Assembly: GCA_016743235.1 (NCBI GenBank)
Contig: VRZD01000019.1
Coordinates: 1-64,000, forward strand
DNA from: Pantanalinema sp. GBBB05
GTDB taxonomy: Bacteria > Cyanobacteriota > Cyanobacteriia > Leptolyngbyales > Leptolyngbyaceae
DNA length: 64,000 bases
Direction: 5' to 3'
This document shows positions 54,912 through 64,000 of the stretch, piece by piece. The translations under genes and the position numbers were made by a program. The stretch's first letter is position 1. Every line of letters starts with the position of its first letter. Under the pieces are notes generated by a model. That model was not told where the DNA came from and did not search any database. It saw nothing but the letters and a program-made list of their open reading frames with translations.

Positions 54912-55442
54912 ATGCAACTCTCTCTGAACGGCGTAAAAGCGATCGCAGCGATCTCTGCCCTGGCGCTAACTGCACTCTCCTTAACGGCTAATTCTGCTTC
55001 TGCACAACCGATTCGGTTTAGTGATACCTATGTTGGAGCAGGGATCGCAGGTGGTGTTACCAGTGGTGGACAAGGCGGCGATGATGCCAAATTCGGCGGC
55101 AATATTCAAGGTCGAATTGGGGTAAAAGAAGTCCCAGTTTCAGTACGGGGTGCAGTTATTTTCAGTGATGAAACTGCGGCGATCGTTCCTTCGGTTACCT
55201 ATGACCAACGCATTTCTGATAATGCCAACGTCTATGCTGGAGTTGGCTATTCTTTTGTAGAAAAAGATGGTGAGAATACTCCCCTTGGTAATAAGGATGC
55301 TGTCGTTCTCACAGTCGGTGCAGAAGCTGGCGTGATGAAAAATGTGGTCGTTTATGGCGATGCTAAATGGGGCATTAATGCTTACCAAAATAGCAAGGCT
55401 GATTCTCTCAGCTTCCAGGCCGGTGTTGGTTATCGCTTCTAA
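54912..55442 (+). CDS. Outer-membrane beta-barrel-type protein
   Basis: 176 aa from the ATG at 54912, with AAGGA 10 nt upstream. Signal peptide (residues 1-33, ending N-S-A-S-A-Q). The mature part alternates Gly-rich beta strands (Y-V-G-A-G-I-A-G-G, V-P-S-V-T-Y-D-Q-R, V-Y-A-G-V-G-Y-S-F) and ends in Y-R-F, the C-terminal aromatic typical of barrel insertion. About eight strands. Confidence 0.8.
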   Translation: MQLSLNGVKAIAAISALALTALSLTANSASAQPIRFSDTYVGAGIAGGVTSGGQGGDDAKFGGNIQGRIGVKEVPVSVRGAVIFSDETAAIVPSVTYDQRISDNANVYAGVGYSFVEKDGENTPLGNKDAVVLTVGAEAGVMKNVVVYGDAKWGINAYQNSKADSLSFQAGVGYRF

Positions 55443-55504
55443 TGAATGCTGGTTAGTAATTAGTGCTGAATCAACCCAATAATTGCTTTACCAACTACAG
55501 TCTA

Positions 55505-55539
55505 ATTCCCTCATACTAAATAGTTAAGTATGAGGGAAT
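55505..55539 (+). terminator. Hairpin after the barrel protein gene
   Basis: 13-nt perfect arms 55505-55517 and 55527-55539 around a 9-nt loop, followed by TTC. No long T-run, but position and strength suit a terminator. Confidence 0.65.
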
Positions 55540-55588
55540 TTCATGGCAGACTGTGGACGAGAAGGCAATTAGACCTGCCAACTAGCCG

Positions 55589-56422
55589 ATGGGACGGGAT
55601 GCGATGAGACAAATTCAGAAACTCGGCAGCTGTATGGCAACCGATGCTGATGGGTACTTAATTAATGAGTGCCGTTGGGAGCAGATTCAACCCCCCTGGT
55701 TAAAGCTTGTGGCTGATTTACGAGATGCCTGTGTTAGCCAGTGGGGCGATCGCCTCCATAGTCTCTATTTGCGAGGCTCTGTGCCGCGAGGTCTAGCTAT
55801 TCCCGAAATTTCAGACCTGGACAGTATTGCCATTCTTCAGGATGAACCAGGAGCAGAATCGGCAGCGGCAATTCGGTTACTCCAAACAGAATTAACTCGT
55901 CGCCATCCATTTTGCTCCAAAGTTGAAGTTGTTCTACTTTCCCTGACCGATATGCAATCTTCTACGTCATTATGGGCAGCGATCGTCCAAACGCAAGGAT
56001 TGTGTATTTATGGAGACGATCTGCGATCGCAGCTACCCCGCTGCAAACCGGGAATGGCACTGATCAGCCATGCCTTTGACTTGGCAGATGATCTGGCGGA
56101 CACCCAAGCTTATTTGCGGCAGTTACCGAGTTACCATCCTCAGCTTGACACCTGGATCAAAACCCGTTGCAGTTGGCTAGCTCGACGGATGGTCCGGACT
56201 GGATTTGAGCTGGTCATGACCTCTGAAGGCACATTTACGCGGGATCTATATCCCTGCTACGAAAGCTTTTCCCGTTACTTTCCAGCGCAGGAACCGCTGA
56301 TGCGAAAAGCGCTAGAGTTGGCAATTCAACCCTCAGCCAATCGGGCTGGCATATTGATGTTTTTCAGCCATTTTGGTAGCTGGTTAGTGGAAACCGTGGC
56401 ATCTACGTTTCCTGCGGCTTAA
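55589..56422 (+). CDS. Nucleotidyltransferase-domain protein
   Basis: 277 aa (ATG 55589; ATG 55604 with GGGA upstream also possible). Core L-Y-L-R-G-S-V-P-R-G-L-A and S-D-L-D-S-I-A-I give the Gly-Ser and the two catalytic Asp of the pol-beta superfamily; a third acidic residue follows in V-E-V-V. Aminoglycoside adenylyltransferases look similar, but the substrate here is unknown. Overlaps the convergent cupin gene by 4 nt. Confidence 0.8.
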   Translation: MGRDAMRQIQKLGSCMATDADGYLINECRWEQIQPPWLKLVADLRDACVSQWGDRLHSLYLRGSVPRGLAIPEISDLDSIAILQDEPGAESAAAIRLLQTELTRRHPFCSKVEVVLLSLTDMQSSTSLWAAIVQTQGLCIYGDDLRSQLPRCKPGMALISHAFDLADDLADTQAYLRQLPSYHPQLDTWIKTRCSWLARRMVRTGFELVMTSEGTFTRDLYPCYESFSRYFPAQEPLMRKALELAIQPSANRAGILMFFSHFGSWLVETVASTFPAA

Positions 56423-57570
56423 TCGGCAACCAGCAATACCCCTTCCATCACCAAGCGGGTCAGCAAGGGCACTACTTCCCCTTCTAGATCTAGCTCTGGT
56501 GCCCAATCTGCCATCTCCATCAGATCGAAACCGCTTGGTTGAAAGAGTTTAGGAATTAGTTCATCGGGTAACCCTTTCAGAGTTACTTGCTTAGCCCCGA
56601 TCGTAATTTGGTAGTGATCAGTTTCCAATGGCTCAATCTGGATAGCTTGAAATTGGGGGCGAACAAACCGAGTCTCCATACCATTAGCAAAGATGTCGGC
56701 TCCCAGTTGAGTGGGGAATGAGAAAGGTGCGATCGGCTGAATTTGCTGGTTCAGATGCTGACAATAGCGCTGGCGCAATTGAGGTTGCTGTAAACAGTCA
56801 TTCAGGTGTTGCCGCAGTGTTTCTAGTTGTTGCTCCAATGCCCGAGTGTCACCCTGGTGGACAAGCGGAAGATTTTGCCGCCAGAGCGGGTCGTCTTGCA
56901 GTGCACCGATGAGCCATGCTAGCCAGTCAATTCCGGTTTGGCAGTTGATCCCTAAGGTGAGGTGGAGGGAGGGTAGATCGCCCGCGATCGCATAATGCCA
57001 GTGTCCGCGTGGGATGTATAGCACATCTCCAGGTTGCAACCGGCATTGTAAATAAGGCGGCTTGTCGGGGGGGAGATGCTTGGTGGAGTCGTAGACTAAC
57101 GGCGCAGATACAGTGTCCCGAAACACAAACCACTCTTTTTCCCCCTCAATTTGCAGAATGAAGACATCATGGGTATCGAAATGGGTCTCAAATCCTCGCT
57201 GTTGAGCCGGAGAACAATAGAGATTCACTTGTCCTGGATGCCCCAGTTCGCTGTAAATTGCCGTTGCCAGTTCCGACACCGCTGGCACAAGTTGATCGAC
57301 ACTGTTAATGATCAGAGTGGCTCCCTGTTGTAGATACGATCGCCACTGGGCGCGATCGGGTTGCAGTAGAGCTTGCCCATCTTGGGAGAACCGCAGGTGG
57401 GGATCTTCAATGCGATGAAAGTTCAGTAAATCATTCAGGGCTTTCCAGGAAAACAGCGCCTGAAACTTGCCGCTCGTTTGATGGGGGATGTAAATTGCCT
57501 GCTGCGTCCAATCTTGGGTTAAAAACTGTTCCAGCGGGTAAGGAGCCAAAATCCCCTTCAGTGTTTTCAT
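56419..57570 (-). CDS. JmjC/cupin-type (Cupin_4) Fe(II)/2-oxoglutarate oxygenase
   Basis: 383 aa. F-E-T-H-F-D-T-H-D (H-x-D iron ligands, about residues 131-136), the distal His in P-R-G-H-W-H-Y-A, preceded by L-Q-P-G-D-V-L-Y-I. Resembles ribosomal-oxygenase (RoxA/YcfD) relatives that hydroxylate a protein side chain. The C-terminal winged-helix-like region is present. Target unknown. Confidence 0.85.
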   Translation of the reverse strand: MKTLKGILAPYPLEQFLTQDWTQQAIYIPHQTSGKFQALFSWKALNDLLNFHRIEDPHLRFSQDGQALLQPDRAQWRSYLQQGATLIINSVDQLVPAVSELATAIYSELGHPGQVNLYCSPAQQRGFETHFDTHDVFILQIEGEKEWFVFRDTVSAPLVYDSTKHLPPDKPPYLQCRLQPGDVLYIPRGHWHYAIAGDLPSLHLTLGINCQTGIDWLAWLIGALQDDPLWRQNLPLVHQGDTRALEQQLETLRQHLNDCLQQPQLRQRYCQHLNQQIQPIAPFSFPTQLGADIFANGMETRFVRPQFQAIQIEPLETDHYQITIGAKQVTLKGLPDELIPKLFQPSGFDLMEMADWAPELDLEGEVVPLLTRLVMEGVLLVAD

Positions 57571-57677
57571 ACCAATCCAATGTGAATCTTGATCCCCATC
57601 TCTCTTGACCTTGATCGCCAGGAGGATTAGACTGGCGCGGTTAGGGGGCTGACAATAACCGTGCCAGTAGTGTAGCC

Positions 57678-58142
57678 CTAGAAGCGAACCCGCACGTTAA
57701 TACCGCTAGCATCATTATTGCGATCGGGATACCGGGTAGGGATCTGTCTGACGCCGCGACCCGGCTGAATCACCCGGATTGGTTGTTGCCCCCGCCAGAT
57801 GATCTGACGACGGAGACTACTAGGCAACTGGTTGAACCGCTGTCTGTAGTAGCTATCTCGATAGTAGTTGTCTCGATAGCTATTGCGGCGGCTGTCGTTA
57901 TTTCGTTGGCTATCCCGATTTCGTTGGCTATCGTTGTTGCGTCGATTGTTAGAGTCGTTCTTGTCAGCAATTAGGATCGGCTGAGTGGCAGTTTGGTTAA
58001 GGTCAACCACTTCTACTTCTATGCTAGAGCGACGATCGAGCAAGTCTGTGGTAGAGGGCATAACAGCCGCCTGCGACACCATTGGCAATAGGACGCCTGC
58101 CTTGATCCCCAATAGTAGGCTGATCAAAAGTTTAGGATTCAT
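57678..58142 (-). CDS. Secreted Asn/Arg/Asp/Tyr-rich protein
   Basis: 154 aa from the ATG at 58142, preceded by GGAGG 6 nt away. Signal peptide (ends M-V-S-Q-A-A). The middle (about 70-105) is a low-complexity run of R-N-N-D-S-Q and R-D-S-Y-Y type repeats; a C-terminal block (L-P-S-S-L-R-R-Q-I-I-W-R-G-Q-Q) resembles RcnB-type proteins. Extracytoplasmic, role unknown. Confidence 0.75.
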   Translation of the reverse strand: MNPKLLISLLLGIKAGVLLPMVSQAAVMPSTTDLLDRRSSIEVEVVDLNQTATQPILIADKNDSNNRRNNDSQRNRDSQRNNDSRRNSYRDNYYRDSYYRQRFNQLPSSLRRQIIWRGQQPIRVIQPGRGVRQIPTRYPDRNNDASGINVRVRF

Positions 58143-58842
58143 GTTATCCTCCAATTAGAGATTTTCCTGAACGGGGACTTCCCCAGGTGAATGGGCAAGA
58201 AGTTCCATAAAAATACTGATTTGGTGCTATCGTCCGCAGCCTCACCTGAAGCGGATGATGGTGGTGATGCACAGATCTTAGAATTTACGAGTTGTAGACG
58301 ACCAACGCATTTTTTAGTTCCCGTCATTTGCCCAAATTCTTAGAACTAATAAATCTCCATTGAGCGATTTTTGGGGACTTCTCCTATGAAGTGGGAGCTT
58401 GTACTAATTTCAACTGTTGCAGTTACAGAGTACTGCCCGACCCAATCTCCCTCCGTTTCCCTGGTTCAGTAAGATGCCGGAGTTGGAGGGAGCTATATCT
58501 ATCGTAATCTCATCAATTTGATATAACTTCTACAGCCGCTTTACCGCACAGTTATGTAGCGGGACAATTGAGTATTCATTCCTAATTACTGATAGCTAAA
58601 TTCATGCTTTACCCACAAATCCGTTAAGGCTTCTTCAGAATTGCTGAGGAATCCACCGGAAGCGGGATCCTGATGATAGGATCGATTAGCCTAATTCCGA
58701 CCGACTTACTGGAGATGATCCCATTTTTTTAGAGCACGGCTACCCAGTCGCGATCGCTCAAATGGGCTTTTCTAATAGGCGTGAGGAATACTAGTGAGCG
58801 ATACTGTCCAAATACTGCTGCTTCCTGCATAGCCGAGAGCCG
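58143..58842. other. Intergenic region upstream of sir
   Basis: About 700 bp without a supported ORF. No NtcA-type GTA-N8-TAC site was found in a quick reading, nor a strong hairpin. Confidence 0.5.
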
Positions 58843-60762
58843 ATGGTTAATACTCAAGCACCGCCTACTGTTCGCAAACCGTCCAAAGTTGAGGGCATTA
58901 AAGAGCGTAGCCATGCGCTGCGTGAACCCGTTGCCTCCGAACTGCTACTAGATACGACTCATTTCACTGAAGAAGCGATCCAAATCCTGAAATTTCATGG
59001 GTCTTATCAACAGGACAATCGCGACAATCGGGTGAAGGGTCAGGAAAAAGACTATCAATTTATGCTCCGCACCCGCAGTCCGGGGGGCTTTATTCCACCA
59101 GAGCTTTACCTTACCCTCGATCGCCTATCGGATGAGTACGGCAATCACACCATCCGAGCCACCACCCGTCAGGGCTTTCAGCTACATGGCATTCTCAAGA
59201 AAAACTTGAAAGCCACGCTCGCTGCGATCGTTCGTAACCTGGGATCGACTCTGGGTGCCTGTGGTGACTTAAACCGGAATGTGATGGCTCCGCCTGCCCC
59301 GTTCCGGAATCGACCCGAGTATGAATATGCGCGTGAGTATGCCAATCAGGTGGCTGATCTGTTGGCTCCCCAAACTGGAGCCTACTATGAAATCTGGCTG
59401 GATGGGGAAAAGGCAATTTCCGGTGAAGAACATCCAGATGTGGTGGCGGCGCGTCAACGCAATCATAATGGCACGGTCATTCCCGACTCGGAAGAACCGA
59501 TCTACGGGACGCATTACATGCCCCGGAAGTTTAAGTGTGCGGTGACGGTGCCGGGAGATAACTCGATCGACCTTTACTCTCAAGATCTCAGTCTAGTTGT
59601 GATCACGAATGAGCAAGGGGAACTGGAAGGCTTTAACGTCCTAGCTGGTGGTGGCATGGGACGGACGCGAGGTCTAGAAACTACCTTCCCCCGCTTGGCT
59701 GACGAAATTGGTTATGTCGATCGCGCTGATGTTTACGATCTGATTAAAGCGATTGTGGCCACTCAACGGGACTACGGCGATCGTAGCGATCGGCGTCATG
59801 CCCGGATGAAATACCTACTGGAAGACTGGGGAGTAGACCGATTCCGCGCCAAAGTCGAGGAATATTTTGGTAAATCGCTCCAACCGTATAAACCCCTGCC
59901 AGAGTTCAAATATCTGGATTTTCTGGGCTGGCATGAACAAGGGGATGGCAAACTGTTTGTCGGCATTTCGATTCACAATGGGCGGGTGAAAGATGACGAC
60001 ACCCTGCAACTGAAGACCGCACTGAAGGAAATTGTGCAAACCTTTAATCTGCCGATGCTCCTCACAGGTAGCCAGGATGTGATTCTGTATGACATTGATC
60101 CGGCGAACCGTGATCAAATCCAACAAATTCTCACCCGGTGCGGCGTTCAGAGCGTTGAGGATATTGATCCCTTGGTGCGCTACTCCATGGCATGTCCAGC
60201 CTTACCGACTTGCGGATTAGCTACTACCGAATCCGAACGCGCGATTCCCAGCATTCTCGATCGCATTCGGGCATTGCTGGATAAAGTGGGCTTACCGGAT
60301 GAATACTTTATTATTCGGATGACAGGCTGTCCCAATGGCTGTGCCCGTCCGTATCTAGCGGAACTGGCGTTCGTGGGGGATTCTCCCAGTACCTATAACA
60401 TTTGGGTGGGGGCGGCTCCTAATCAAACCCGACTCGCCCAGCCGTTTATCGATAAGATGCATATCGATAATCTGGAAGCGGTGTTCGAGCCAATCTTTAT
60501 CTTCTTTAAGCAAGCCCGGCAGCCTGGAGAGAGCTTTGGTGACTTCTGCGATCGGGTTGGGCTAGAAGCAGTCCGGGAATTTAAGCCTGGGGCAGAAACC
60601 GCCACGATCAAGGTATCCGCTGGCAATGCCAGTCGGCACCGGGTCAGCGTCCGTCCGGAACTCTATGCCCGTCTGCGGGAGGTCGCGGTTCGGGAAGGCA
60701 AACCTGTAAGCCAGGTAGCAAGTGCCGCGATCGAAGCCTATCTCAGTCAATTGCTTCAGTAG
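58843..60762 (+). CDS. sir: Ferredoxin-sulfite reductase
   Basis: 639 aa. Reduces sulfite to sulfide with six electrons from ferredoxin in assimilatory sulfur metabolism, using siroheme and 4Fe-4S. Cluster ligands are Cys451 and Cys457 (C-P-A-L-P-T-C) and Cys496 and Cys500 (C-P-N-G-C). Siroheme/substrate residues lie in T-T-R-Q-G-F-Q and G-A-C-G-D-L-N-R-N. The last 60 residues ([15 protein letters not shown]) are a ribbon-helix-helix-like tail. GAGAG precedes the ATG. Confidence 0.97.
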   Translation: MVNTQAPPTVRKPSKVEGIKERSHALREPVASELLLDTTHFTEEAIQILKFHGSYQQDNRDNRVKGQEKDYQFMLRTRSPGGFIPPELYLTLDRLSDEYGNHTIRATTRQGFQLHGILKKNLKATLAAIVRNLGSTLGACGDLNRNVMAPPAPFRNRPEYEYAREYANQVADLLAPQTGAYYEIWLDGEKAISGEEHPDVVAARQRNHNGTVIPDSEEPIYGTHYMPRKFKCAVTVPGDNSIDLYSQDLSLVVITNEQGELEGFNVLAGGGMGRTRGLETTFPRLADEIGYVDRADVYDLIKAIVATQRDYGDRSDRRHARMKYLLEDWGVDRFRAKVEEYFGKSLQPYKPLPEFKYLDFLGWHEQGDGKLFVGISIHNGRVKDDDTLQLKTALKEIVQTFNLPMLLTGSQDVILYDIDPANRDQIQQILTRCGVQSVEDIDPLVRYSMACPALPTCGLATTESERAIPSILDRIRALLDKVGLPDEYFIIRMTGCPNGCARPYLAELAFVGDSPSTYNIWVGAAPNQTRLAQPFIDKMHIDNLEAVFEPIFIFFKQARQPGESFGDFCDRVGLEAVREFKPGAETATIKVSAGNASRHRVSVRPELYARLREVAVREGKPVSQVASAAIEAYLSQLLQ

Positions 60763-60766
60763 GCTC

Positions 60767-61510
60767 TTGTTGCAACGGTTAGTCATTGATCCAGCGCAAC
60801 TAAGCGCCCCAGCGATCGCGCTGACCCCATCTCAACAGCATTACCTCCTGCGGGTGCTGCGATTGGGGCAGGGCGATCGTTTTGTTGCCATGAATGGTCA
60901 AGGGCAAGCCTGGATTGCCCAATTAACCCAATCGGCTGCAACGGATCACTGGTTAGCGGAAATCCTGCAACCTGTGACCGTAGCGACTGAGCTACCGATC
61001 GCCGTCACACTAATCATGGCACTGCCCAAAGGCAACGGCTTTGATGATGTAGTTCGCCAATCGACCGAATTAGGGGTGAGCTGTATTGCGCCAGTCATCA
61101 GCGATCGCACCCTCCTGCATCCCAGTGCTCAGAAGCTGGAACGCTGGCGGCGAATTGCGCAGGAAGCGGCGGAACAATCAGAACGCCAAATTGTGCCAAC
61201 TATTTTGGATCCTGTGCCCTTCAGTGCCAGTCTAGAGTCATTGTCACCCGGCATGAGCGGTTACTTGTGTGTGACGCGGCGATCGTCGCCTCATTTACTC
61301 ACTTGCCTATCAACTGCTTTACTTCAACCTGCCTCAGCGATCACGATCGCAATTGGAGCAGAAGGCGGTTGGACAGAGGCGGAAGTAGACCAGGCGATCG
61401 CCGTCGGTTATCAACCCGTTTCCTTAGGGGCACGAATTCTCCGGGCGGTAACGGCTCCGATCGTGGCGCTGTCACTCATTGCTGCCAGGTATGAAGTCGG
61501 TACACAGTAA
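60767..61510 (+). CDS. rsmE: 16S rRNA (uracil1498-N3)-methyltransferase
   Basis: 247 aa from a TTG at 60767 (TTG 60770 also possible), 4 bp after sir. SPOUT methylase: D-R-F-V-A-M-N-G-Q-G, K-G-N-G-F-D-D-V-V-R-Q-S-T-E-L-G-V, S-E-R-Q and the knot I-G-A-E-G-G-W-T-E-A-E-V with L-G-A-R-I-L-R-A-V-T-A. Most relatives have Glu where this one has Val in the last motif. Probably co-transcribed with sir. Confidence 0.9.
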   Translation: MLQRLVIDPAQLSAPAIALTPSQQHYLLRVLRLGQGDRFVAMNGQGQAWIAQLTQSAATDHWLAEILQPVTVATELPIAVTLIMALPKGNGFDDVVRQSTELGVSCIAPVISDRTLLHPSAQKLERWRRIAQEAAEQSERQIVPTILDPVPFSASLESLSPGMSGYLCVTRRSSPHLLTCLSTALLQPASAITIAIGAEGGWTEAEVDQAIAVGYQPVSLGARILRAVTAPIVALSLIAARYEVGTQ

Positions 61511-61572
61511 ACAGATCCCGCAGAATTGGGTATACCTAAAGGTAACTCACTCCTTTACCTGCCGTTTCTCTC

Positions 61573-62658
61573 ATGCTGGATCAGGTTGCCGCTGCCTTTG
61601 AGCAACAGAATTATCAAACGGCTGCCCGTTTGGTGAAAGAACTCTTGCAACGATCGCCCCAAGACCCGTGGGTTCAGTTTTACCTGGGGCGATTACAGGA
61701 AGTCTCTCAACCATTAGAAACTGCCGAAACCACCTATCGCCAGTTGTTACGCAACACGACAAATCCTAAGCTAGTGACTCAAGTCCGGCAGGCTTTACAG
61801 CGTTTAGAAGCCATGCGGCAAGAGCAACGACAAGCAGCGATCGCCCAAGCTACCTTGGATCCAGCCAACCAAAAGCCGGGGTGTTTGGTGCTGCAAGCGG
61901 TGACGGGTGAACCTAGAACCAAAGCCGTGCAGAATTTAGCGCGAGTGATGAATTTAGATGTTTACAATGCCCGATCAGTCTTACCGGGGCGGGGTTGGCG
62001 GTTGTATCGTATGGGTAAAGTGGGTGAAATCCAGGTCTATGGTCAGGAGTTACAACGTGCTGAAATCCCTGTATTTTGGTCATCTCTAGCGGCTGTAGAA
62101 GCCATTCAGGTCTTCCAGGTTAATTATTTCCAAGCTGTTTCGCCGCAAGTTACGGTGATCTGCCAGAACGATCTGGGTCAACTGGGATCCCTAACGTTTA
62201 ACTGGTCGGAAGTTAGCCAGCGGGTAGAGGGAATGCTGCCTGTGTTTGAGCAGGTGTTGGAATTGGGCTACCGCGATCGCTTAGAGCGGAAAGAACAGAC
62301 TCAGGACTATAATCATTTCTGCGATCTACATTTACCGAGTCGGAACTGTATTTTGCGGTTGCAGGATAGCCGCTACGAATTTCATCAAGGTGGCAAGTGG
62401 CTATTAGAACAACCAGGACGCGATCGGTTAGACAATACGATTCGCCGCAATTGGAATCGTTTGATGGCATTACTCGATCGCCATTTACCGCAAATTACAA
62501 CCTGGTCAGAATTCCAGGTATTTGGTGAATCGGCAGCAGATTTTGCCTTACCGTTAAGTCGGTTGAAATCTCATATCCATTTATCGCGCGATCGCGATTA
62601 TTACCTGGATCAAGCCTTTCACCTCTATAGCAGTCTGATCTTTTTGCACGATCGCTAA
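61573..62658 (+). CDS. TPR-containing cyanobacterial hypothetical protein
   Basis: 361 aa. N-terminal TPR pair (A-A-R-L-V-K-E-L-L-Q-R-S-P-Q-D-P-W-V-Q-F-Y-L-G), a coiled linker, then a conserved C-terminal domain (P-G-C-L-V-L-Q, Y-N-A-R-S-V-L-P-G-R-G-W-R-L-Y). Soluble. Function unknown. Confidence 0.75.
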   Translation: MLDQVAAAFEQQNYQTAARLVKELLQRSPQDPWVQFYLGRLQEVSQPLETAETTYRQLLRNTTNPKLVTQVRQALQRLEAMRQEQRQAAIAQATLDPANQKPGCLVLQAVTGEPRTKAVQNLARVMNLDVYNARSVLPGRGWRLYRMGKVGEIQVYGQELQRAEIPVFWSSLAAVEAIQVFQVNYFQAVSPQVTVICQNDLGQLGSLTFNWSEVSQRVEGMLPVFEQVLELGYRDRLERKEQTQDYNHFCDLHLPSRNCILRLQDSRYEFHQGGKWLLEQPGRDRLDNTIRRNWNRLMALLDRHLPQITTWSEFQVFGESAADFALPLSRLKSHIHLSRDRDYYLDQAFHLYSSLIFLHDR

Positions 62659-62775
62659 GGAGTTTAGATGACATCAAACCAGATGTTCTGAGGTAGATGG
62701 AACTCACTCCTGGCTCTTGAGGACGACCTGCACCCAGATAGAATAAGTGAAGCTGTTTGAACCAATGCGGAACCC

Positions 62776-63585
62776 ATGACTGTGCCCTCGGAGTTAGAGA
62801 CTGCTACACCTTCAGAACCAACTGCAACATCAGACGTGAGTTCGCGATCGTCCCAGCCTCCTGTGGTAGATGACGATGATTTAATCGATGACGTTGAAAT
62901 GTCGCTATTTGATCATCTCGAAGAACTGCGGCAACGAATTTTTTACGCCTTGATTGCGATCGCCGTTGGTATTGTTGGTTGCTTCACGGTCGTTCGACCG
63001 ATCGTGCAACTGCTAGAAGCGCCTGCTCAGGGTGTGAAATTTCTCCAATTGGCTCCAGGTGAATACTTCTTTGTCTCGCTCAAAGTAGCAGCATATAGCG
63101 GGATTTTGATTGCCAGTCCAGTCATTCTGTATCAGATCATTGCGTTTGTGCTGCCGGGATTGACCCGCCGAGAGCGCCGCTTTCTGGCGCCGATCGTATT
63201 CGGTTCCAGCATTTTGTTTGTGGCTGGACTAGCGTTTGCCTACGTGGCATTAATTCCGGCTGCCCTCAAGTTTTTTATTTCCTATGGGGCGGATGTGGTC
63301 GAACAACTGTGGTCGATCGATCGCTACTTTGAATTTGTTCTGCTACTGATGTTCAGTACTGGGATTGCCTTTCAGATTCCGGTCATCCAAATGTTGCTGG
63401 GGCTGCTTGGCATTGTTTCTTCCCAACGGATGCTCGCTGGATGGCGCTATGTATTATTGGGGGCTGTCATCCTAGGGGCTGTGCTGACTCCTTCCACCGA
63501 TCCGCTCACCCAAAGCTTATTAGGCGGAGCAGTCGTGGGATTATATTTAGGCGGAATTGGCTTAGTGAAATTATTAGGACGGTGA
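62776..63585 (+). CDS. tatC: Twin-arginine translocase subunit TatC
   Basis: 269 aa with six membrane segments after an acidic N-terminal extension of about 45 residues. Signatures: [23 protein letters not shown] and the periplasmic F-I-S-Y-G-A-D-V-V. Recognises Tat signal peptides and exports folded proteins across thylakoid or plasma membrane. TatA/B are not in the window. Confidence 0.95.
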   Translation: MTVPSELETATPSEPTATSDVSSRSSQPPVVDDDDLIDDVEMSLFDHLEELRQRIFYALIAIAVGIVGCFTVVRPIVQLLEAPAQGVKFLQLAPGEYFFVSLKVAAYSGILIASPVILYQIIAFVLPGLTRRERRFLAPIVFGSSILFVAGLAFAYVALIPAALKFFISYGADVVEQLWSIDRYFEFVLLLMFSTGIAFQIPVIQMLLGLLGIVSSQRMLAGWRYVLLGAVILGAVLTPSTDPLTQSLLGGAVVGLYLGGIGLVKLLGR

Positions 63586-63852
63586 GCAGGAAATCTCTTC
63601 CCCAACTTGCAACCGTTGGCAAGGAATTTTGTCAGATAATAGAGCGCTGACCGGGGTACCACTATAAATTTCTAGGTGAGCCACGATCGGGGCTTCAAAC
63701 ATTAAGCGTTGTCCTGGAAAGACCACCCGTTCCAAATACCAGTCGGGGACATCGGCAATCCGGGCGATCTGAATCTGGCTAGTGGCATTGACATAGGCAC
63801 ACAAGGTCAGAGCAGGACTATCATTGGTTAGATCGGCAAACAGCTGGGTCAT
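63574..63852 (-). CDS. DUF1830 protein
   Basis: 92 aa. [16 protein letters not shown], then [17 protein letters not shown] is the DUF1830 signature of cyanobacteria. Overlaps the 3' end of tatC by 12 nt tail to tail. Function unknown. Confidence 0.85.
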   Translation of the reverse strand: MTQLFADLTNDSPALTLCAYVNATSQIQIARIADVPDWYLERVVFPGQRLMFEAPIVAHLEIYSGTPVSALLSDKIPCQRLQVGEEISCSPS

Positions 63853-64000
63853 ATATTTTAAGGGTTCTGTTAAACCAAATATTGATGGGTAAAATTACTT
63901 AACTTTCAGTTTAGAAGAATATAGATGGCATGAACAGTGAGTGTTGATACATTTCGCAATATTTCTCTAATCTTTTCATGATGTCCCTGATGCCGCTGGC
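63853..64000. other. Non-coding end of window
   Basis: AT-rich, 148 bp, nothing recognised. Confidence 0.5.

Noticed and set aside
1-64000. CRISPR array, rRNA genes, insertion sequences or prophage genes
   Set aside because: No regularly spaced repeats, no rRNA signature and no transposase, integrase or phage structural protein was recognised on either strand.

Overview
The window is chromosomal DNA from a cyanobacterium, probably a filamentous or otherwise large-genome species. The HIP1 octamer GCGATCGC recurs in most core genes. Gene content is typical: ferredoxin-dependent sulfite reductase, a DesA-type delta-12 desaturase, a DUF1830 protein, a DUF2854 protein, a CRR7-like protein, a DUF6464 protein, an NblB-like HEAT protein, three kinases of a cyanobacterial type, and very large PAS/CBS/HEAT signalling proteins. 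No rRNA operon, intact tRNA, CRISPR array or recognisable transposase was found.

Layout. (1) 1-7865 is a surface/secretion block. It holds the 3' part of a giant Ig-repeat protein ending in an NlpC/P60-like cysteine-peptidase domain, a lipoprotein gene 11 bp behind it, and a tandem family-2 glycosyltransferase. The tip of the giant protein and the lipoprotein gene are much more AT-rich than what surrounds them, as in toxin-immunity cassettes. (2) 7866-14511 is an accessory mosaic: a Panacea-type toxin-antitoxin pair, a 47-aa small protein with a large hairpin, an unexplained non-coding block, a coiled-coil/winged-helix-like protein, an XRE regulator divergent from a PD-(D/E)XK nuclease and an overlapping partner gene, a degenerate tRNA-Arg(CCU)-like element, an orphan PIN toxin and a membrane-anchored protein. 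It ends exactly where a comM/yifB gene has lost its 5' half. (3) 15435-30989 is signalling and transport: an MFS/HEAT/cyclic-nucleotide-binding protein, a 1485-aa CBS-PAS hybrid histidine kinase, a TPR protein, a TIGR03943 membrane protein, an adenylate cyclase and an ABC-2 exporter. The cyclase and the cyclic-nucleotide-binding protein may belong to one cAMP circuit.

(4) 31637-49727 is mostly housekeeping: fmt, DUF6464, desA, leuS, a nucleoside-type ABC permease, a GH-like secreted protein, TPR and YdcF proteins, a Ser/Thr kinase, an NblB-like HEAT protein, rpsN, a PlsC-like acyltransferase, aat, a stand-alone structured RNA gene (about 48253-48438) and a Get3/ArsA ATPase. (5) 49795-63852 carries two tandem paralogous Ser/Thr kinases, small conserved cyanobacterial proteins, an outer-membrane-type protein, a nucleotidyltransferase, a JmjC/cupin oxygenase, sir-rsmE (adjacent and probably co-transcribed), a TPR protein, tatC and a DUF1830 protein.

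The strongest candidates for something new are the PD-(D/E)XK/partner/XRE module at 10805-12615, the NlpC/P60-tipped surface protein with its lipoprotein, and the RNA gene at 48253-48438. All calls come from reading the sequence; no database search was run.
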